Positions 36,872 through 45,700 of a stretch of DNA of 64,000 nt are shown piece by piece. A program made the position numbers and the translations under genes. Within the stretch, counting starts at the first letter, position 1. Each line of letters starts with the position of its first letter. The notes beneath the pieces were generated by a model. The model saw only the letters and a list, made by a program, of their open reading frames with translations. It was not told the origin of the DNA and ran no database searches. Source of the DNA: Streptomyces toxytricini (GTDB lineage: Bacteria; Actinomycetota; Actinomycetes; Streptomycetales; Streptomycetaceae); NCBI RefSeq assembly GCF_014649915.1, contig NZ_BMTY01000012.1, positions 130,671 through 194,670 of the forward strand, written 5' to 3'.

Positions 36872-39181
36872 TCACCGGTTCTTCTCGTTTGCTGCCCCGC
36901 TGCCCTTCCCGGCCGCCTTCGCGGGCTTCTTCCACCCGATGTCCTGGTAGCGGGGGGCGGCCATGCCGAAGGCGCCCGCGTTGGCCACGTTCGGCTTGAC
37001 GGCCACCAGCTGCGGCCGCTGGAAGAGCGGGATGGAGCCGGCGGCCGCCCAGATCCGGGCGTCGGCCTTGCGGATCAGCTCCCGGGAGGCCTCCTCGTCC
37101 AGCTCGCCGACCGCCTGGTCGAACAGCTGGTCGATGTGGTCGGTCCCGACCCGCGTGTAGTTCTGCTCCACCAGCAGCGAACCGTCGGCGGCAGGCTCCG
37201 GCTTGGCGAAGATCGGGCGCGCGTCGGTCGCCGGGTAGGCCGTCGCGGGCCACGAGTACAGGGCGAGGTCGTACTCGCCCGAGGCGACGTGGTCCTTGAA
37301 GAAGCTCTCGTCCGACACCTTCGTCATCTCGGTGTTGACGCCGACCCTGCGGAGCATCTGCGAGATCCGCTCCCCGACCGTGCGCAGCGCTTCCGAGCCG
37401 GGACCGGAGGGCACGACGAAGCGCAGGGTCAGCATCCTGCCGTCCTTGGCGAGCATGGACCCGGAGGTGCGGGTCTGCTGCGCCGGGGCGGGGGCGGGCG
37501 AGGCGTCGCCGTCGGCGCCGTCGGCCTCGTCGGCCTCGTCGGCGCGCTGCGGGGCGCCCTTGGCATCGGCCGGATTCCGGGCCGCGGCGGACAGCGCGGC
37601 CGCCTGGGCCAGCAGCACCGCCTTCTGCTGGGCCGCGAAGGGGGCCGGCGCGAGGACCGGGGAGGGCTGGTCTCCCGCCGCGCCGCGGGCCTCGCCGTTG
37701 CGGCCGTCGTCCTGGCCCACGATGTACAGGCCGTCGTTCCCGGTGCCGGGGCCGGACGCCGCCGACGGCGTCTTCCCGTCGTCCTGCGGCTCGGCCTCCG
37801 GGCCGGCCTTGGCACCGGCCGGCTCGGTGATCCGGCCGCCGCGGCGCCAGCCGGCGTCCGCAAGGAGGGCCTGCGCCGCCTTGGTGTCCTGGCCGCCGAG
37901 CGCGTCGCTGTTGTCCGCGTACGCCCGCTGCCCGGCCAGCGCCACGTGGCTGCCGACCGGCCGCGCCGGCAGGCCCAGCGGCTTGAGGACGAGCTCGGCG
38001 AGCTCCTTGCGGTCCAGGGCGCGGGCCACGGCCCGGCGCACCCGCTCGTCGGCGAGCGGGCCGGAGGCCCCGTTCAGGGCGAGCTGCGTGTAGGCGGGCT
38101 CCAGCGACTTGCGCACGGTGAAGTTCCGCAGGGCCGCCTGCTCGGCCGGGTAGCGGGCGGCGGCCTCCTGGGCCTTCGCCCGCAGCTCCTCCTCCGCGGC
38201 CGCCTTGGCCTCGTCGGTGCCGTGGGCGGCCGCCCAGGACAGCGTCGCCGCGGCCGCGGCGGCCGCCGGGTCCGCCTCGGGCACGGGGGCGCCGGCCGCG
38301 CCGGCCGGGGTGCCCGCCTCCTTGCGGGCCCGCTCGATCCGGTCGGCGCCGGCCCGGTCGACCTCGGCCATGTCGACCTTCCCGGCGGCGAGCGCCGCCG
38401 GGCGCTCGGCCCGGGGCACCGCGGTCAGGACGAGGGTGTCCAGCTTGGCGGGCCGGCCCCACCAGCGGGGGTTGCGGGTGAGCGCGGCGGTGCCGGTCTT
38501 CTTGTCGACGGCTCCCAGGACGAACGGGCCGGCGGTCGCCTTCAGCGTGCCGCGGGCGCCCTCGTTGAAGGCGTCGGGCGTGCCGGTGACCTGCTTGGGG
38601 TAGAGCGGGGAGAACAGCGAGCGCCAGTCGGTGTACGGCTTGAGGAAGGTGACCCGCACCTCCAGGTCGGTCTTCCCCTTCTCGATCTTCTCGATCCGCT
38701 CGTAGCCGGCGTTGCGGGCGGTCCAGTACGCGGAGTCCTTGCCGCTCAGGGCCCGCCACTGGGAGACGAAGTCCGCCGCGCCGATCTCCCGGCCGTCGCT
38801 CCACACGGCCTGCTGGTTGAGCTTGTACAGGACGACCTGCTTGGGCTCCCGCTCGACGATCTGCGCCTTCTCCAGGAAGTCCGGGTTCGCCACCGGCCGG
38901 CCCTTGGCGTCCATCGTGAACAGCTGGGGCAGCACCGCGCCGGCGATCCGGGCGGTGGTGGCGTCGGCGTCGGCCTGGAAGGCGTTCAGGGTGTCCGGGA
39001 GGCTGTCGACGGCCCAGCGCAGCACACCGCCGTCGGCGACCTTCTCCCGCGCGGTGGGCGCGATGTCCGGCCCCGCGGCAGCGGGGCCGGCGTCGTCGCC
39101 CGAGCCGCAGCCCGCGAGCAGCGGCAGTGCGAGGACTCCCGAGGTCAGGAGCGCCAAGGGCCTGCGCCTTCTACGGGACAT
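36872..39181 (-). CDS. lpqW: LpqW-like family 5 solute-binding lipoprotein
   Basis: A 769-residue lipoprotein: Arg-rich start, hydrophobic core and lipobox LLAGC (~Cys25). The fold is that of peptide-binding proteins (LRWAVDSLPDTLNAF; DGREIGAADFVSQW; RRAVARALDRKELAEL), but no permease or ATPase genes accompany it and the middle (~residues 430-545) carries a low-complexity Ala/Asp/Pro/Gln insertion. M. tuberculosis LpqW (Rv1166), next to typA (Rv1165), is such a non-transport homologue, implicated in lipoarabinomannan/PIM pathway control; a comparable envelope role here is inference. ATG 39181 is chosen: GGAGGTGG lies 6 nt upstream, whereas GTG 39190 lies within that run. Confidence 0.82.
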   Translation of the reverse strand: MSRRRRRPLALLTSGVLALPLLAGCGSGDDAGPAAAGPDIAPTAREKVADGGVLRWAVDSLPDTLNAFQADADATTARIAGAVLPQLFTMDAKGRPVANPDFLEKAQIVEREPKQVVLYKLNQQAVWSDGREIGAADFVSQWRALSGKDSAYWTARNAGYERIEKIEKGKTDLEVRVTFLKPYTDWRSLFSPLYPKQVTGTPDAFNEGARGTLKATAGPFVLGAVDKKTGTAALTRNPRWWGRPAKLDTLVLTAVPRAERPAALAAGKVDMAEVDRAGADRIERARKEAGTPAGAAGAPVPEADPAAAAAAATLSWAAAHGTDEAKAAAEEELRAKAQEAAARYPAEQAALRNFTVRKSLEPAYTQLALNGASGPLADERVRRAVARALDRKELAELVLKPLGLPARPVGSHVALAGQRAYADNSDALGGQDTKAAQALLADAGWRRGGRITEPAGAKAGPEAEPQDDGKTPSAASGPGTGNDGLYIVGQDDGRNGEARGAAGDQPSPVLAPAPFAAQQKAVLLAQAAALSAAARNPADAKGAPQRADEADEADGADGDASPAPAPAQQTRTSGSMLAKDGRMLTLRFVVPSGPGSEALRTVGERISQMLRRVGVNTEMTKVSDESFFKDHVASGEYDLALYSWPATAYPATDARPIFAKPEPAADGSLLVEQNYTRVGTDHIDQLFDQAVGELDEEASRELIRKADARIWAAAGSIPLFQRPQLVAVKPNVANAGAFGMAAPRYQDIGWKKPAKAAGKGSGAANEKNR

Positions 39182-39543
39182 GGGTGCCACCTCCGGGCGG
39201 GCGTGAACGACGTGAGACGGCGGGCCGGCGGCTTGATCACGTTCGGCGGTATTTGCGGCTGATCACACCGGGTGCCGAGACACACTGAAAACGACCGCCC
39301 GGCGCGCCCCGGGCAGCCGCCCCCCGCCACGCCGCGAAGCCCACCCGTGCGGACCAATCGCGGTGCCGGCGGGGCGGGCGTTCCCCCGGGAGGGGGATGG
39401 GAGAGGGGTCGGGGAGGGCGCACGGATCGCGCCTGCGCGCCCGCAATCGGCGCACGTCCCCTTCCCAACGGGGGACGGGAGGCGCGACACTCGCAGGCGC
39501 ACATGAACGTTGCCGCCGCTACCTGCGGAAGTGAGGGCAAGTC
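39182..39543. promoter_or_regulatory. Divergent control region between the lpqW-like gene and the succinate dehydrogenase cluster
   Basis: 362 bp. Two copies of TGATCAC (39234-39240 and 39260-39266), 26 bp apart, lie near the lpqW side and contain the TGATCA palindrome. The right half has a G/C-skewed tract (about 39384-39420) and a short hairpin GTCCCC...GGGGAC near 39459-39478. No firm promoter hexamers or coding region found. Confidence 0.45.
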
Positions 39544-39771
39544 ATGTACCAGCAGCATGAATTGGAAGCCGTCCGGCGCAGCCTCGACGAGCTGGCGCGC
39601 AAGGTGGAGCAGCTGGAGCGGCGGGCCGCGCCGCGGCCGCCGGACCGCGCCCGGCCGGCGGCCGCGCAGCCGCTCCCGATGGTGGCCATCCCGGACGCCC
39701 CGTACGACAGCGCGCTGTGGACGGACAGCGATGACGAGGGCCTCGGCGCCCGCGGCCGCCGGGCCCCCTGA
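39544..39771 (+). CDS. Small acidic coiled-coil protein preceding the sdh/frd genes
   Basis: A 75-residue protein: residues 4-27 form a heptad-like coiled coil (LEAVRRSLDELARKVEQLERR), a Pro/Ala/Arg linker follows, and the end is acidic (YDSALWTDSDDEGLGARGR). No known domain. ATG with GTGAGGG 6 nt upstream. It leads toward the succinate dehydrogenase genes, 132 nt away on the same strand, with a 10-bp hairpin (39842-39865) in the gap. My recollection is that similar ORFs precede this operon in other Streptomyces, which would support it being real. Confidence 0.6.
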   Translation: MYQQHELEAVRRSLDELARKVEQLERRAAPRPPDRARPAAAQPLPMVAIPDAPYDSALWTDSDDEGLGARGRRAP

Positions 39772-39841
39772 CCGCCCGCGGGCGCACCGCGCGCCGGCCC
39801 CCGCAGGCCCGCCACCGCCCGCGCCCCGCCGCACACCCCCG

Positions 39842-39865
39842 GGCCCGGCCCCTGCGGGCCGGGCC
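39842..39865 (+). terminator. Hairpin between the small coiled-coil gene and the sdh membrane subunit gene
   Basis: Perfect 10-bp stem (39842-39851 / 39856-39865) with a 4-nt loop; a terminator or attenuator for the small upstream gene. Confidence 0.5.
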
Positions 39866-39903
39866 TCCCGGGCCACCCCCGACCACTCCACCCGGAGTCC
39901 CCT

Positions 39904-40725
39904 TTGGCCACAGGCACCCGACCTCCCCGCCCGCCGTCCGGCGTCCACGGCGCCTCCCGCGCCGCGATCGGCGCCCGCCACCTGCGCACCGACCGGTGGT
40001 GGCTGGCCCCCGCCGGCACCGCGGCCGGACTGCTCGCCTTCGTCGCCTACTCGACGTGGCGGGCCTTCGCGAACGCCGACTACTACGCGGCCCCCTACGT
40101 CTCCCCCTTCTACTCCCCCTGCCTGGCGGAGAACTGCCAGGAGATGCGCGGCGGCCCCAACCTCGACCTCGTCGGGAGCTGGTGGGGCCTGTCCCCCGCC
40201 CTGCTCATCCTGGTCTTCCCGCTCGGCTTCCGGCTGACCTGCTACTACTACCGGAAGGCCTACTACCGGAGCTTCTGGGCCTCGCCGCCCGCCTGCGCCG
40301 TCGCCGAGCCGCACTCCCGGTACACCGGCGAGACCCGCTTCCCGCTGGTCCTGCAGAACCTGCACCGCTACTTCTTCTACGCGGCCGTGCCGGTCGCCGC
40401 GGTCCTCACCTACGACACCGTCCTCACCTTCCGCGACGCGGACTACGCGTGGGGCCACATGGGGGCGGGGACGCTGCTGTTCCTCCTCAACGCGGCCCTG
40501 ATCTGGGCGTACACGCTGTCCTGCCACTCCTGCCGGCACATCATGGGCGGCCGCCTGAGGCACTTCTCCCGGCACCCCGTCCGCTACCGGCTGTGGGGCT
40601 GGGTCAGCCGCCTCAACGCCCGCCACATGCAGCTCGCCTGGGCCTCGCTGGTCAGCGTCGCCGCCTGCGACCTGTACGTGTACCTGCTCGCCACCGGCGC
40701 CTTCACCGACCCGAGGATCTTCTGA
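39904..40725 (+). CDS. Succinate dehydrogenase/fumarate reductase membrane (cytochrome b-type) subunit
   Basis: A 273-residue five-helix membrane protein (e.g. WLAPAGTAAGLLAFVAYSTW, LIWAYTLSCHSCRHIMGG) that should anchor the flavoprotein and Fe-S subunits and pass electrons to or from quinone. Conserved His in LHRYFFYAA, GHMGAG, CHSCRH and NARHMQ are candidate haem ligands. No homology to the smaller SdhC/SdhD pair; it resembles the single long anchor of M. tuberculosis Sdh1 (Rv0249c). TTG start, with GGAG about 7 nt upstream. One nt separates its stop from the ATG of the flavoprotein gene. Confidence 0.82.
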   Translation: MATGTRPPRPPSGVHGASRAAIGARHLRTDRWWLAPAGTAAGLLAFVAYSTWRAFANADYYAAPYVSPFYSPCLAENCQEMRGGPNLDLVGSWWGLSPALLILVFPLGFRLTCYYYRKAYYRSFWASPPACAVAEPHSRYTGETRFPLVLQNLHRYFFYAAVPVAAVLTYDTVLTFRDADYAWGHMGAGTLLFLLNAALIWAYTLSCHSCRHIMGGRLRHFSRHPVRYRLWGWVSRLNARHMQLAWASLVSVAACDLYVYLLATGAFTDPRIF

Positions 40726-40726
40726 C

Positions 40727-42628
40727 ATGGCCCAAGTCGACCGGCAGCAGTGGGACGTCGTCGTGGTGGGGGCGGGCGGCGCCGGGCTGCGGGCCGCCAT
40801 CGAGGCCCGCGAGCGGGGCGCCCGTACGGCCGTGGTCTGCAAGTCCCTGTTCGGCAAGGCGCACACCGTCATGGCGGAGGGCGGGATCGCCGCCTCCATG
40901 GGCAACGTCAACGGGCACGACAACTGGCAGGTGCACTTCCGCGACACGATGCGCGGCGGCAAGTTCCTGGGCCAGTGGCGGATGGCCGAGCTGCACGCGC
41001 GGGAGGCCCCCGACCGGGTCTGGGAGCTGGAGACCTGGGGCGCCCTCTTCGACCGCACCCCGGACGGCCGGATCTCGCAGCGGAACTTCGGCGGGCACGA
41101 GTACCCGCGCCTCGCGCACGTCGGCGACCGCACCGGCCTGGAGCTGATCCGCACCCTCCAGCAGAAGGCGACCGCCCTCCAGCAGGAGGACTTCGCCGCG
41201 TACGGGGACCACGAGGCGCGCCTGAAGGTCTTCCAGGAGTGCACGGTCACGCGCGTCCTGAAGGACGGCGGGCGCGTCGCGGGCGCCTTCTGCTACGAGC
41301 GGGAGAGCGGCCGCTTCTTCGTCCTGGAGGCCCCGGCGGTGGTCCTCGCCACCGGCGGCATCGGCAAGTCGTTCAAGACCACCTCGAACTCGTGGGAGTA
41401 CACGGGCGACGGGCACGCGCTGGCGCTGCTCGCCGGCGCGCCGCTGCTGAACATGGAGTTCGTGCAGTTCCACCCGACGGGGATGGTCTGGCCGCCGTCG
41501 GTGAAGGGGATCCTCGTCACCGAGTCGGTGCGCGGCGACGGCGGGGTGCTGCGCAACAGCGACGGCAGGCGGTTCATGTTCGACTACGTCCCGGACGTCT
41601 TCAAGGACAAGTACGCGCAGACGGAGGACGAGGCCGACCGCTGGTACGAGGACCCCGACGGCAACCGGCGCCCGCCCGAGCTGCTCCCCCGCGACGAGGT
41701 GGCCCGCGCCATCAACGCCGAGGTCAAGGCGGGCCGCGGCTCCCCGCACGGCGGGGTCTACCTCGACGTGTCGACGCGGATGTCCCCGGAGCGGGTCAAG
41801 CGGCGGCTGCCGTCCATGTACCACCAGTTCAAGGAGCTGGCGGACGTGGACATCACGGCGGAGCCGATGGAGGTCGGGCCGACCTGCCACTACGTGATGG
41901 GCGGCGTCGCGGTCGACTCCGAGACGGCCGCGGCCGAGGGCGTCCCCGGACTGTTCGCGGCGGGCGAGGTCGCCGGCGGCATGCACGGCTCGAACCGGCT
42001 CGGCGGCAACTCCCTCTCGGACCTGCTGGTGTTCGGGCGGCGGGCCGGACTGCACGCCGCGGCCCTCGCGGCGGCGCCGGGGCCGCGGCCGCGGGTCTCA
42101 CCGGAGCAGGTGGACGCCGCCGCGGCGGAGGCCCTGGCCCCGTTCCACGCGGGGGAGGGCGCGGAGAACCCGTACACCCTGCACCAGGAGCTCCAGAACG
42201 CCATGAACGACCTCGTCGGCATCATCCGCCGCGAGGACGAGATGGCGGAGGCGCTGCGCAGGCTGGCCTCCCTGCGGGAGCGGGCCGCCCGGGCGGGCGT
42301 GGAGGGGCACCGGCAGTTCAACCCCGGCTGGCACCTCGCGCTGGACCTGCGGAACATGCTGCTGGTCAGCGAATGCGTGGCCCGCGCGGCCCTGGAGCGC
42401 ACCGAGAGCCGCGGCGGGCACACCCGCGAGGACTGCCCGGCGATGGAGCGCGCCTGGCGGCCGGTGAACCTGCTGTGCCGCCCGGTGGAGCCGCCCCCGG
42501 CGGACCCGGCCGCGGACCGGATCCGGCTGGAGCGGGTCCGCACCGAGCCCATCCGCCCCGACCTGCTCGCGCTCTTCGAGAAGGAAGAACTCGTCAAGTA
42601 CCTGGCCGAAGAGGAGCTCCCCGCGTGA
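40727..42628 (+). CDS. Succinate dehydrogenase/fumarate reductase flavoprotein subunit
   Basis: A 633-residue FAD subunit carrying the succinate/fumarate active site. VVVVGAGGAGLRAAIEA (~11-27) binds the FAD ADP moiety; KAHTVMAEGGIA contains the His (~46) that would attach FAD covalently. EFVQFHPTGM, THY-type CHYVMGG and GSNRLGGNSL (substrate/FAD loop) are present, followed by the helical C-terminal domain. Its TGA overlaps the start of the iron-sulfur gene (GTGA, 42625-42628). The direction (oxidation or reduction) cannot be decided from sequence. Confidence 0.95.
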   Translation: MAQVDRQQWDVVVVGAGGAGLRAAIEARERGARTAVVCKSLFGKAHTVMAEGGIAASMGNVNGHDNWQVHFRDTMRGGKFLGQWRMAELHAREAPDRVWELETWGALFDRTPDGRISQRNFGGHEYPRLAHVGDRTGLELIRTLQQKATALQQEDFAAYGDHEARLKVFQECTVTRVLKDGGRVAGAFCYERESGRFFVLEAPAVVLATGGIGKSFKTTSNSWEYTGDGHALALLAGAPLLNMEFVQFHPTGMVWPPSVKGILVTESVRGDGGVLRNSDGRRFMFDYVPDVFKDKYAQTEDEADRWYEDPDGNRRPPELLPRDEVARAINAEVKAGRGSPHGGVYLDVSTRMSPERVKRRLPSMYHQFKELADVDITAEPMEVGPTCHYVMGGVAVDSETAAAEGVPGLFAAGEVAGGMHGSNRLGGNSLSDLLVFGRRAGLHAAALAAAPGPRPRVSPEQVDAAAAEALAPFHAGEGAENPYTLHQELQNAMNDLVGIIRREDEMAEALRRLASLRERAARAGVEGHRQFNPGWHLALDLRNMLLVSECVARAALERTESRGGHTREDCPAMERAWRPVNLLCRPVEPPPADPAADRIRLERVRTEPIRPDLLALFEKEELVKYLAEEELPA

Positions 42629-43404
42629 CGACATACGACGCCCGGTTCCGGATCTGGCGGGGCGACGCCGACGGCGGGGGCCTGCGGGACTTCACGGTCG
42701 AGGTGCACGACGGCGAGGTCGTCCTGGACATCGTCCACCGCCTCCAGGCCACCGAGGCCCCGGACCTGGCGGTGCGCTGGAACTGCAAGGCCGGCAAGTG
42801 CGGCTCGTGCAGCGCGGAGGTCAACGGGCGGCCGCGGCTGATGTGCATGACCCGCATGTCGGTCTTCGACCGGGCGGAGACGGTCACGATCACGCCGCTG
42901 CGGGCCTTCCCGGTGGTCCGCGACCTGGTGACGGACGTGTCCTTCAACTACCGCAAGGCGCGCGAGGTGCCCGCCTTCGTGCCGCCGGAGGGGGTCGGGC
43001 CGGGCGAGTACCGGATGCAGCAGGTCGACGTGGACCGCTCCCAGGAGTTCCGCAAGTGCATCGAGTGCTTCCTGTGCCAGGACACCTGCCATGTGGTGCG
43101 CGACCACGAGGAGAACAAGGAGGCCTTCGCCGGGCCGCGCTTCCTGATGCGGGTCGCCGAGCTGGACATGCACCCGCTGGACGCGGCGGCCGCGTCGGGC
43201 CTGGACCGCCGGCGGGCGGCGCAGGAGGAGCACGGGCTGGGCTACTGCAACATCACCAAGTGCTGCACGGAGGTCTGCCCCGAGGGCATCCGGATCACCG
43301 ACAACGCGCTGATCCCCCTGAAGGAGCGGGCCGCCGACCGCAAGTACGACCCGCTGGTGTGGCTGGGGAACAGGATCCTCCGGCGCCGCCCCGACGCGCC
43401 GTAG
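42625..43404 (+). CDS. Succinate dehydrogenase/fumarate reductase iron-sulfur subunit
   Basis: A 259-residue subunit relaying electrons between FAD and the membrane anchor. The plant-type [2Fe-2S] domain shows CKAGKCGSC...C (residues ~53-76), and the C-terminal domain has CIECFLCQDTC and CNITKCCTEVC for the [4Fe-4S] and [3Fe-4S] clusters. GTG start coupled to the flavoprotein stop. Together with 39904 and 40727 it makes a complete three-gene complex II. Confidence 0.95.
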   Translation: MTTYDARFRIWRGDADGGGLRDFTVEVHDGEVVLDIVHRLQATEAPDLAVRWNCKAGKCGSCSAEVNGRPRLMCMTRMSVFDRAETVTITPLRAFPVVRDLVTDVSFNYRKAREVPAFVPPEGVGPGEYRMQQVDVDRSQEFRKCIECFLCQDTCHVVRDHEENKEAFAGPRFLMRVAELDMHPLDAAAASGLDRRRAAQEEHGLGYCNITKCCTEVCPEGIRITDNALIPLKERAADRKYDPLVWLGNRILRRRPDAP

Positions 43405-43448
43405 CCCTCCCGCCGCCCCCTTCCCGAGCCCGCGGGAGGGGGTGGCGG
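43405..43448 (+). terminator. Overlapping alternative hairpins after the succinate dehydrogenase operon
   Basis: Immediately past the stop, 43405-43413 pairs with 43432-43440 (9 bp); alternatively 43410-43420 pairs with 43438-43448 (11 bp with one G-U). The two are mutually exclusive. Confidence 0.55.
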
Positions 43449-43491
43449 CGCTGCGGTCGCGGGGGCCCGGGTGCGGTCATACGCTCCCTGC

Positions 43492-45615
43492 GTGACCCCG
43501 TCGAGACGCAACCCCGCCGGGCGGCCCGGCCCCCGGGCCGGGCTCGCGCTGGGTGCCGCGCTGCTGGCCTTCTGCGGCTGCGCGGTGGCCGGGGCGCCCG
43601 CCGCCCGGGCCGAGGACCCCGTCAGCCTGTCGGGGCAGGGCCAGGTCACCGACCGGGTGGGGGCGCTGCGCGGCCGGGAGGCCGCCGTCACGGCAGCACT
43701 GGACCGGCTGTACGACCGCCGCCGCATCCAGTTGTTCGTGGCGTACGTACGGGACTTCTCCGGGCGCTCCCCGCAGGGCTGGGCCGACGCCACCGCGCAG
43801 CGGGGCGGCCTCGGACGCGACGACCTGCTCCTCGCGGTGGCCACGGGGGACCGCCGGTACGGCTATTCGGCCGACCCCGATTCCGGATTCACCGAGGACC
43901 AGCTCGCGGAGGTCGCCCGGGAGGCCGTCGAGCCGGCGCTGCGCGCCAACGACTGGGCGGGCGCCGCGATCGGTGCGGCCGACGGCTACGACGCGGTGCT
44001 CGCCGGCCGCCCCGTCACCCCGCCGCCGATCACGCCGGGCCCGGCGGACCCGGGCGGCGGCGGGTCGGGCCCGGGCTGGGCGGGGGACCTGGTGCTCCCG
44101 GTCGTCGCCGTCGGCGCAGCGGGGGCGCTCGCCGCGTACGCGTACTCCCGGCGCCGCCGCGGGGCCGGGCGGGGCGGCGGCCGGACGACGACCGGCTGGG
44201 GCGGGCAGCCCGCGACGGCGACGGCGGTGCCGCTGCTCCAGCTGGACGCGCGGTCGCGGGCGCTGCTGGTGGAGACGGACGACGCGGTCCGCACGTCCAC
44301 CGAGGAGCTCGGCTTCGCGGCCGCCCGGTTCGGCGACGAGGCGGTGGCCCCCTTCACCCGGGCGGTGGAGTTCGCGGAGAGCGAGTTGACGGCCGCGTTC
44401 CGGCTGCGCCAGCAGCTCGACGACGCCTACCCGGAGGACGACGCGGCACGGCGGCGGATGCTCGACGAGATCGTGGCCCGGTGCAGCGAGGCGAACCGGC
44501 GCCTGGACGCGGAGGCGGCCGACTTCGACCGGCTGCGCGACCTGGGGCGCAACGCCCCGCAGGCGCTGGCCGCAGCACAGGAGCGGGCGCGGGACCTGGC
44601 GGGGCGCACGGCCACGGCGGCGGCGACGCTGGAGGCGCTGCGCGGCCGGTACGCCGGCTCCGCGTCCGGGCCGGTCGCCGGCCACGCCGAACGGGCCGAG
44701 GACCGGCTGGCGTTCGCCGGGGAGCAGCTCGACGGGGCGCGGGCGGCCGTCGAGGCGGGGGACACCGGCCGGGCCGCCGTGCACGTACGGGCCGCCGAGG
44801 GCGCCGTGGACCAGGCGGCGATCCTGGTGGACGCGGTGGAGCGGCGGGCGCAGGAGCTCGCGGAGGCCGCGGGGAAACTGCCCGGGGCGCTCGCCGAGAC
44901 CGACGCGGACCTCGCCGACGCGCGCGGGCTGCTCGCCGCGGCCGCGGCGGGGACGCCCGCCGGGGACCTCGGCGGCCGGATCGCCCGGGCGGAGGCGGTG
45001 GCCGCCGCCGTACGGCGGGAGGTGGAAACCGGCCGGTACGACCCGCTGGACGCCTTGCGCCGGGTCGAGGAGGCGGACGCGGCCCTGGACGCGGCCCTGG
45101 CCGGGGCCCGGGAGCAGGAGTCGGGCCGGCGGCGGGCGGCCGCGCTGCTGGACCGGGCGCTGCTGTCGGCGCGCAGCGCCATCGGGGCGGCGGCGGACTA
45201 CGTGACGACGACCCGCGGCGCGGTGGGCAGCGAGGCCCGGACGCGGCTGGCGGAGGCGCGCCGGCACCTGGAGCGGGCGCAGTCGCTGGCGGAGCCGGAC
45301 CCGCCGGCCGCGCTGGCGGAGGCGCAGCAGGCGGACGGACTGGCCCGGCAGGCGCAGGAGCTGGCAGAGCGGGACGTACGGGAGTACGGGGACCCGTACG
45401 GCGGCCCGGGCGGACCCGGCGGCGGGCGGGGCGGCATGGGCGGGGCGGTGCTGGGCGGGATCATCCTCGGCGGGATCCTGCGCGGCGGCGGGTACGGCGG
45501 AGGCCTCCCGGGCGGCTTCGGCGGAGGCGGGGTGTTCGGCGGCGGCGGGGGCGGGCCGGGTTCGTTCGGCGGGGGCGGCACCCGCGGCCGGATGGGCGGC
45601 GGTGGCCGCTTCTGA
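43492..45615 (+). CDS. TPM-domain membrane protein with long coiled-coil region
   Basis: A 707-residue protein. Signal peptide (to ~36), then an extracytoplasmic TPM domain (~40-180; VTDRVGALRGREAAV ... QLFVAYVRDFSG), a membrane helix (LVLPVVAVGAAGALAAYAYSRR, ~200-220), a long Ala/Glu/Arg-rich helical cytoplasmic region (~240-640), and a Gly-rich tail with the motif GGIILGGIL. GTG 43492 has the -10-like TACGCT 6 nt before it, suggesting a leaderless transcript; GTG 43471 is the alternative. It lies 85 nt upstream of the pspA-like gene on the same strand, as in other actinobacteria, which suggests a joint role in membrane upkeep. Confidence 0.82.
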   Translation: MTPSRRNPAGRPGPRAGLALGAALLAFCGCAVAGAPAARAEDPVSLSGQGQVTDRVGALRGREAAVTAALDRLYDRRRIQLFVAYVRDFSGRSPQGWADATAQRGGLGRDDLLLAVATGDRRYGYSADPDSGFTEDQLAEVAREAVEPALRANDWAGAAIGAADGYDAVLAGRPVTPPPITPGPADPGGGGSGPGWAGDLVLPVVAVGAAGALAAYAYSRRRRGAGRGGGRTTTGWGGQPATATAVPLLQLDARSRALLVETDDAVRTSTEELGFAAARFGDEAVAPFTRAVEFAESELTAAFRLRQQLDDAYPEDDAARRRMLDEIVARCSEANRRLDAEAADFDRLRDLGRNAPQALAAAQERARDLAGRTATAAATLEALRGRYAGSASGPVAGHAERAEDRLAFAGEQLDGARAAVEAGDTGRAAVHVRAAEGAVDQAAILVDAVERRAQELAEAAGKLPGALAETDADLADARGLLAAAAAGTPAGDLGGRIARAEAVAAAVRREVETGRYDPLDALRRVEEADAALDAALAGAREQESGRRRAAALLDRALLSARSAIGAAADYVTTTRGAVGSEARTRLAEARRHLERAQSLAEPDPPAALAEAQQADGLARQAQELAERDVREYGDPYGGPGGPGGGRGGMGGAVLGGIILGGILRGGGYGGGLPGGFGGGGVFGGGGGGPGSFGGGGTRGRMGGGGRF

Positions 45616-45700
45616 CCCTGCCCCGCGCCGGTGCGCCGCGGGCGCGCGCCGCGCCTCTTCCTCCGTTCTTTCCCGTCCCGACCCGAGGAGCCCCGGATCG

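Noticed and set aside
40703-42055. 450-codon minus-strand frame over the succinate dehydrogenase flavoprotein gene
   Set aside because: The plus-strand product has all FAD and active-site motifs; the opposite frame has none.
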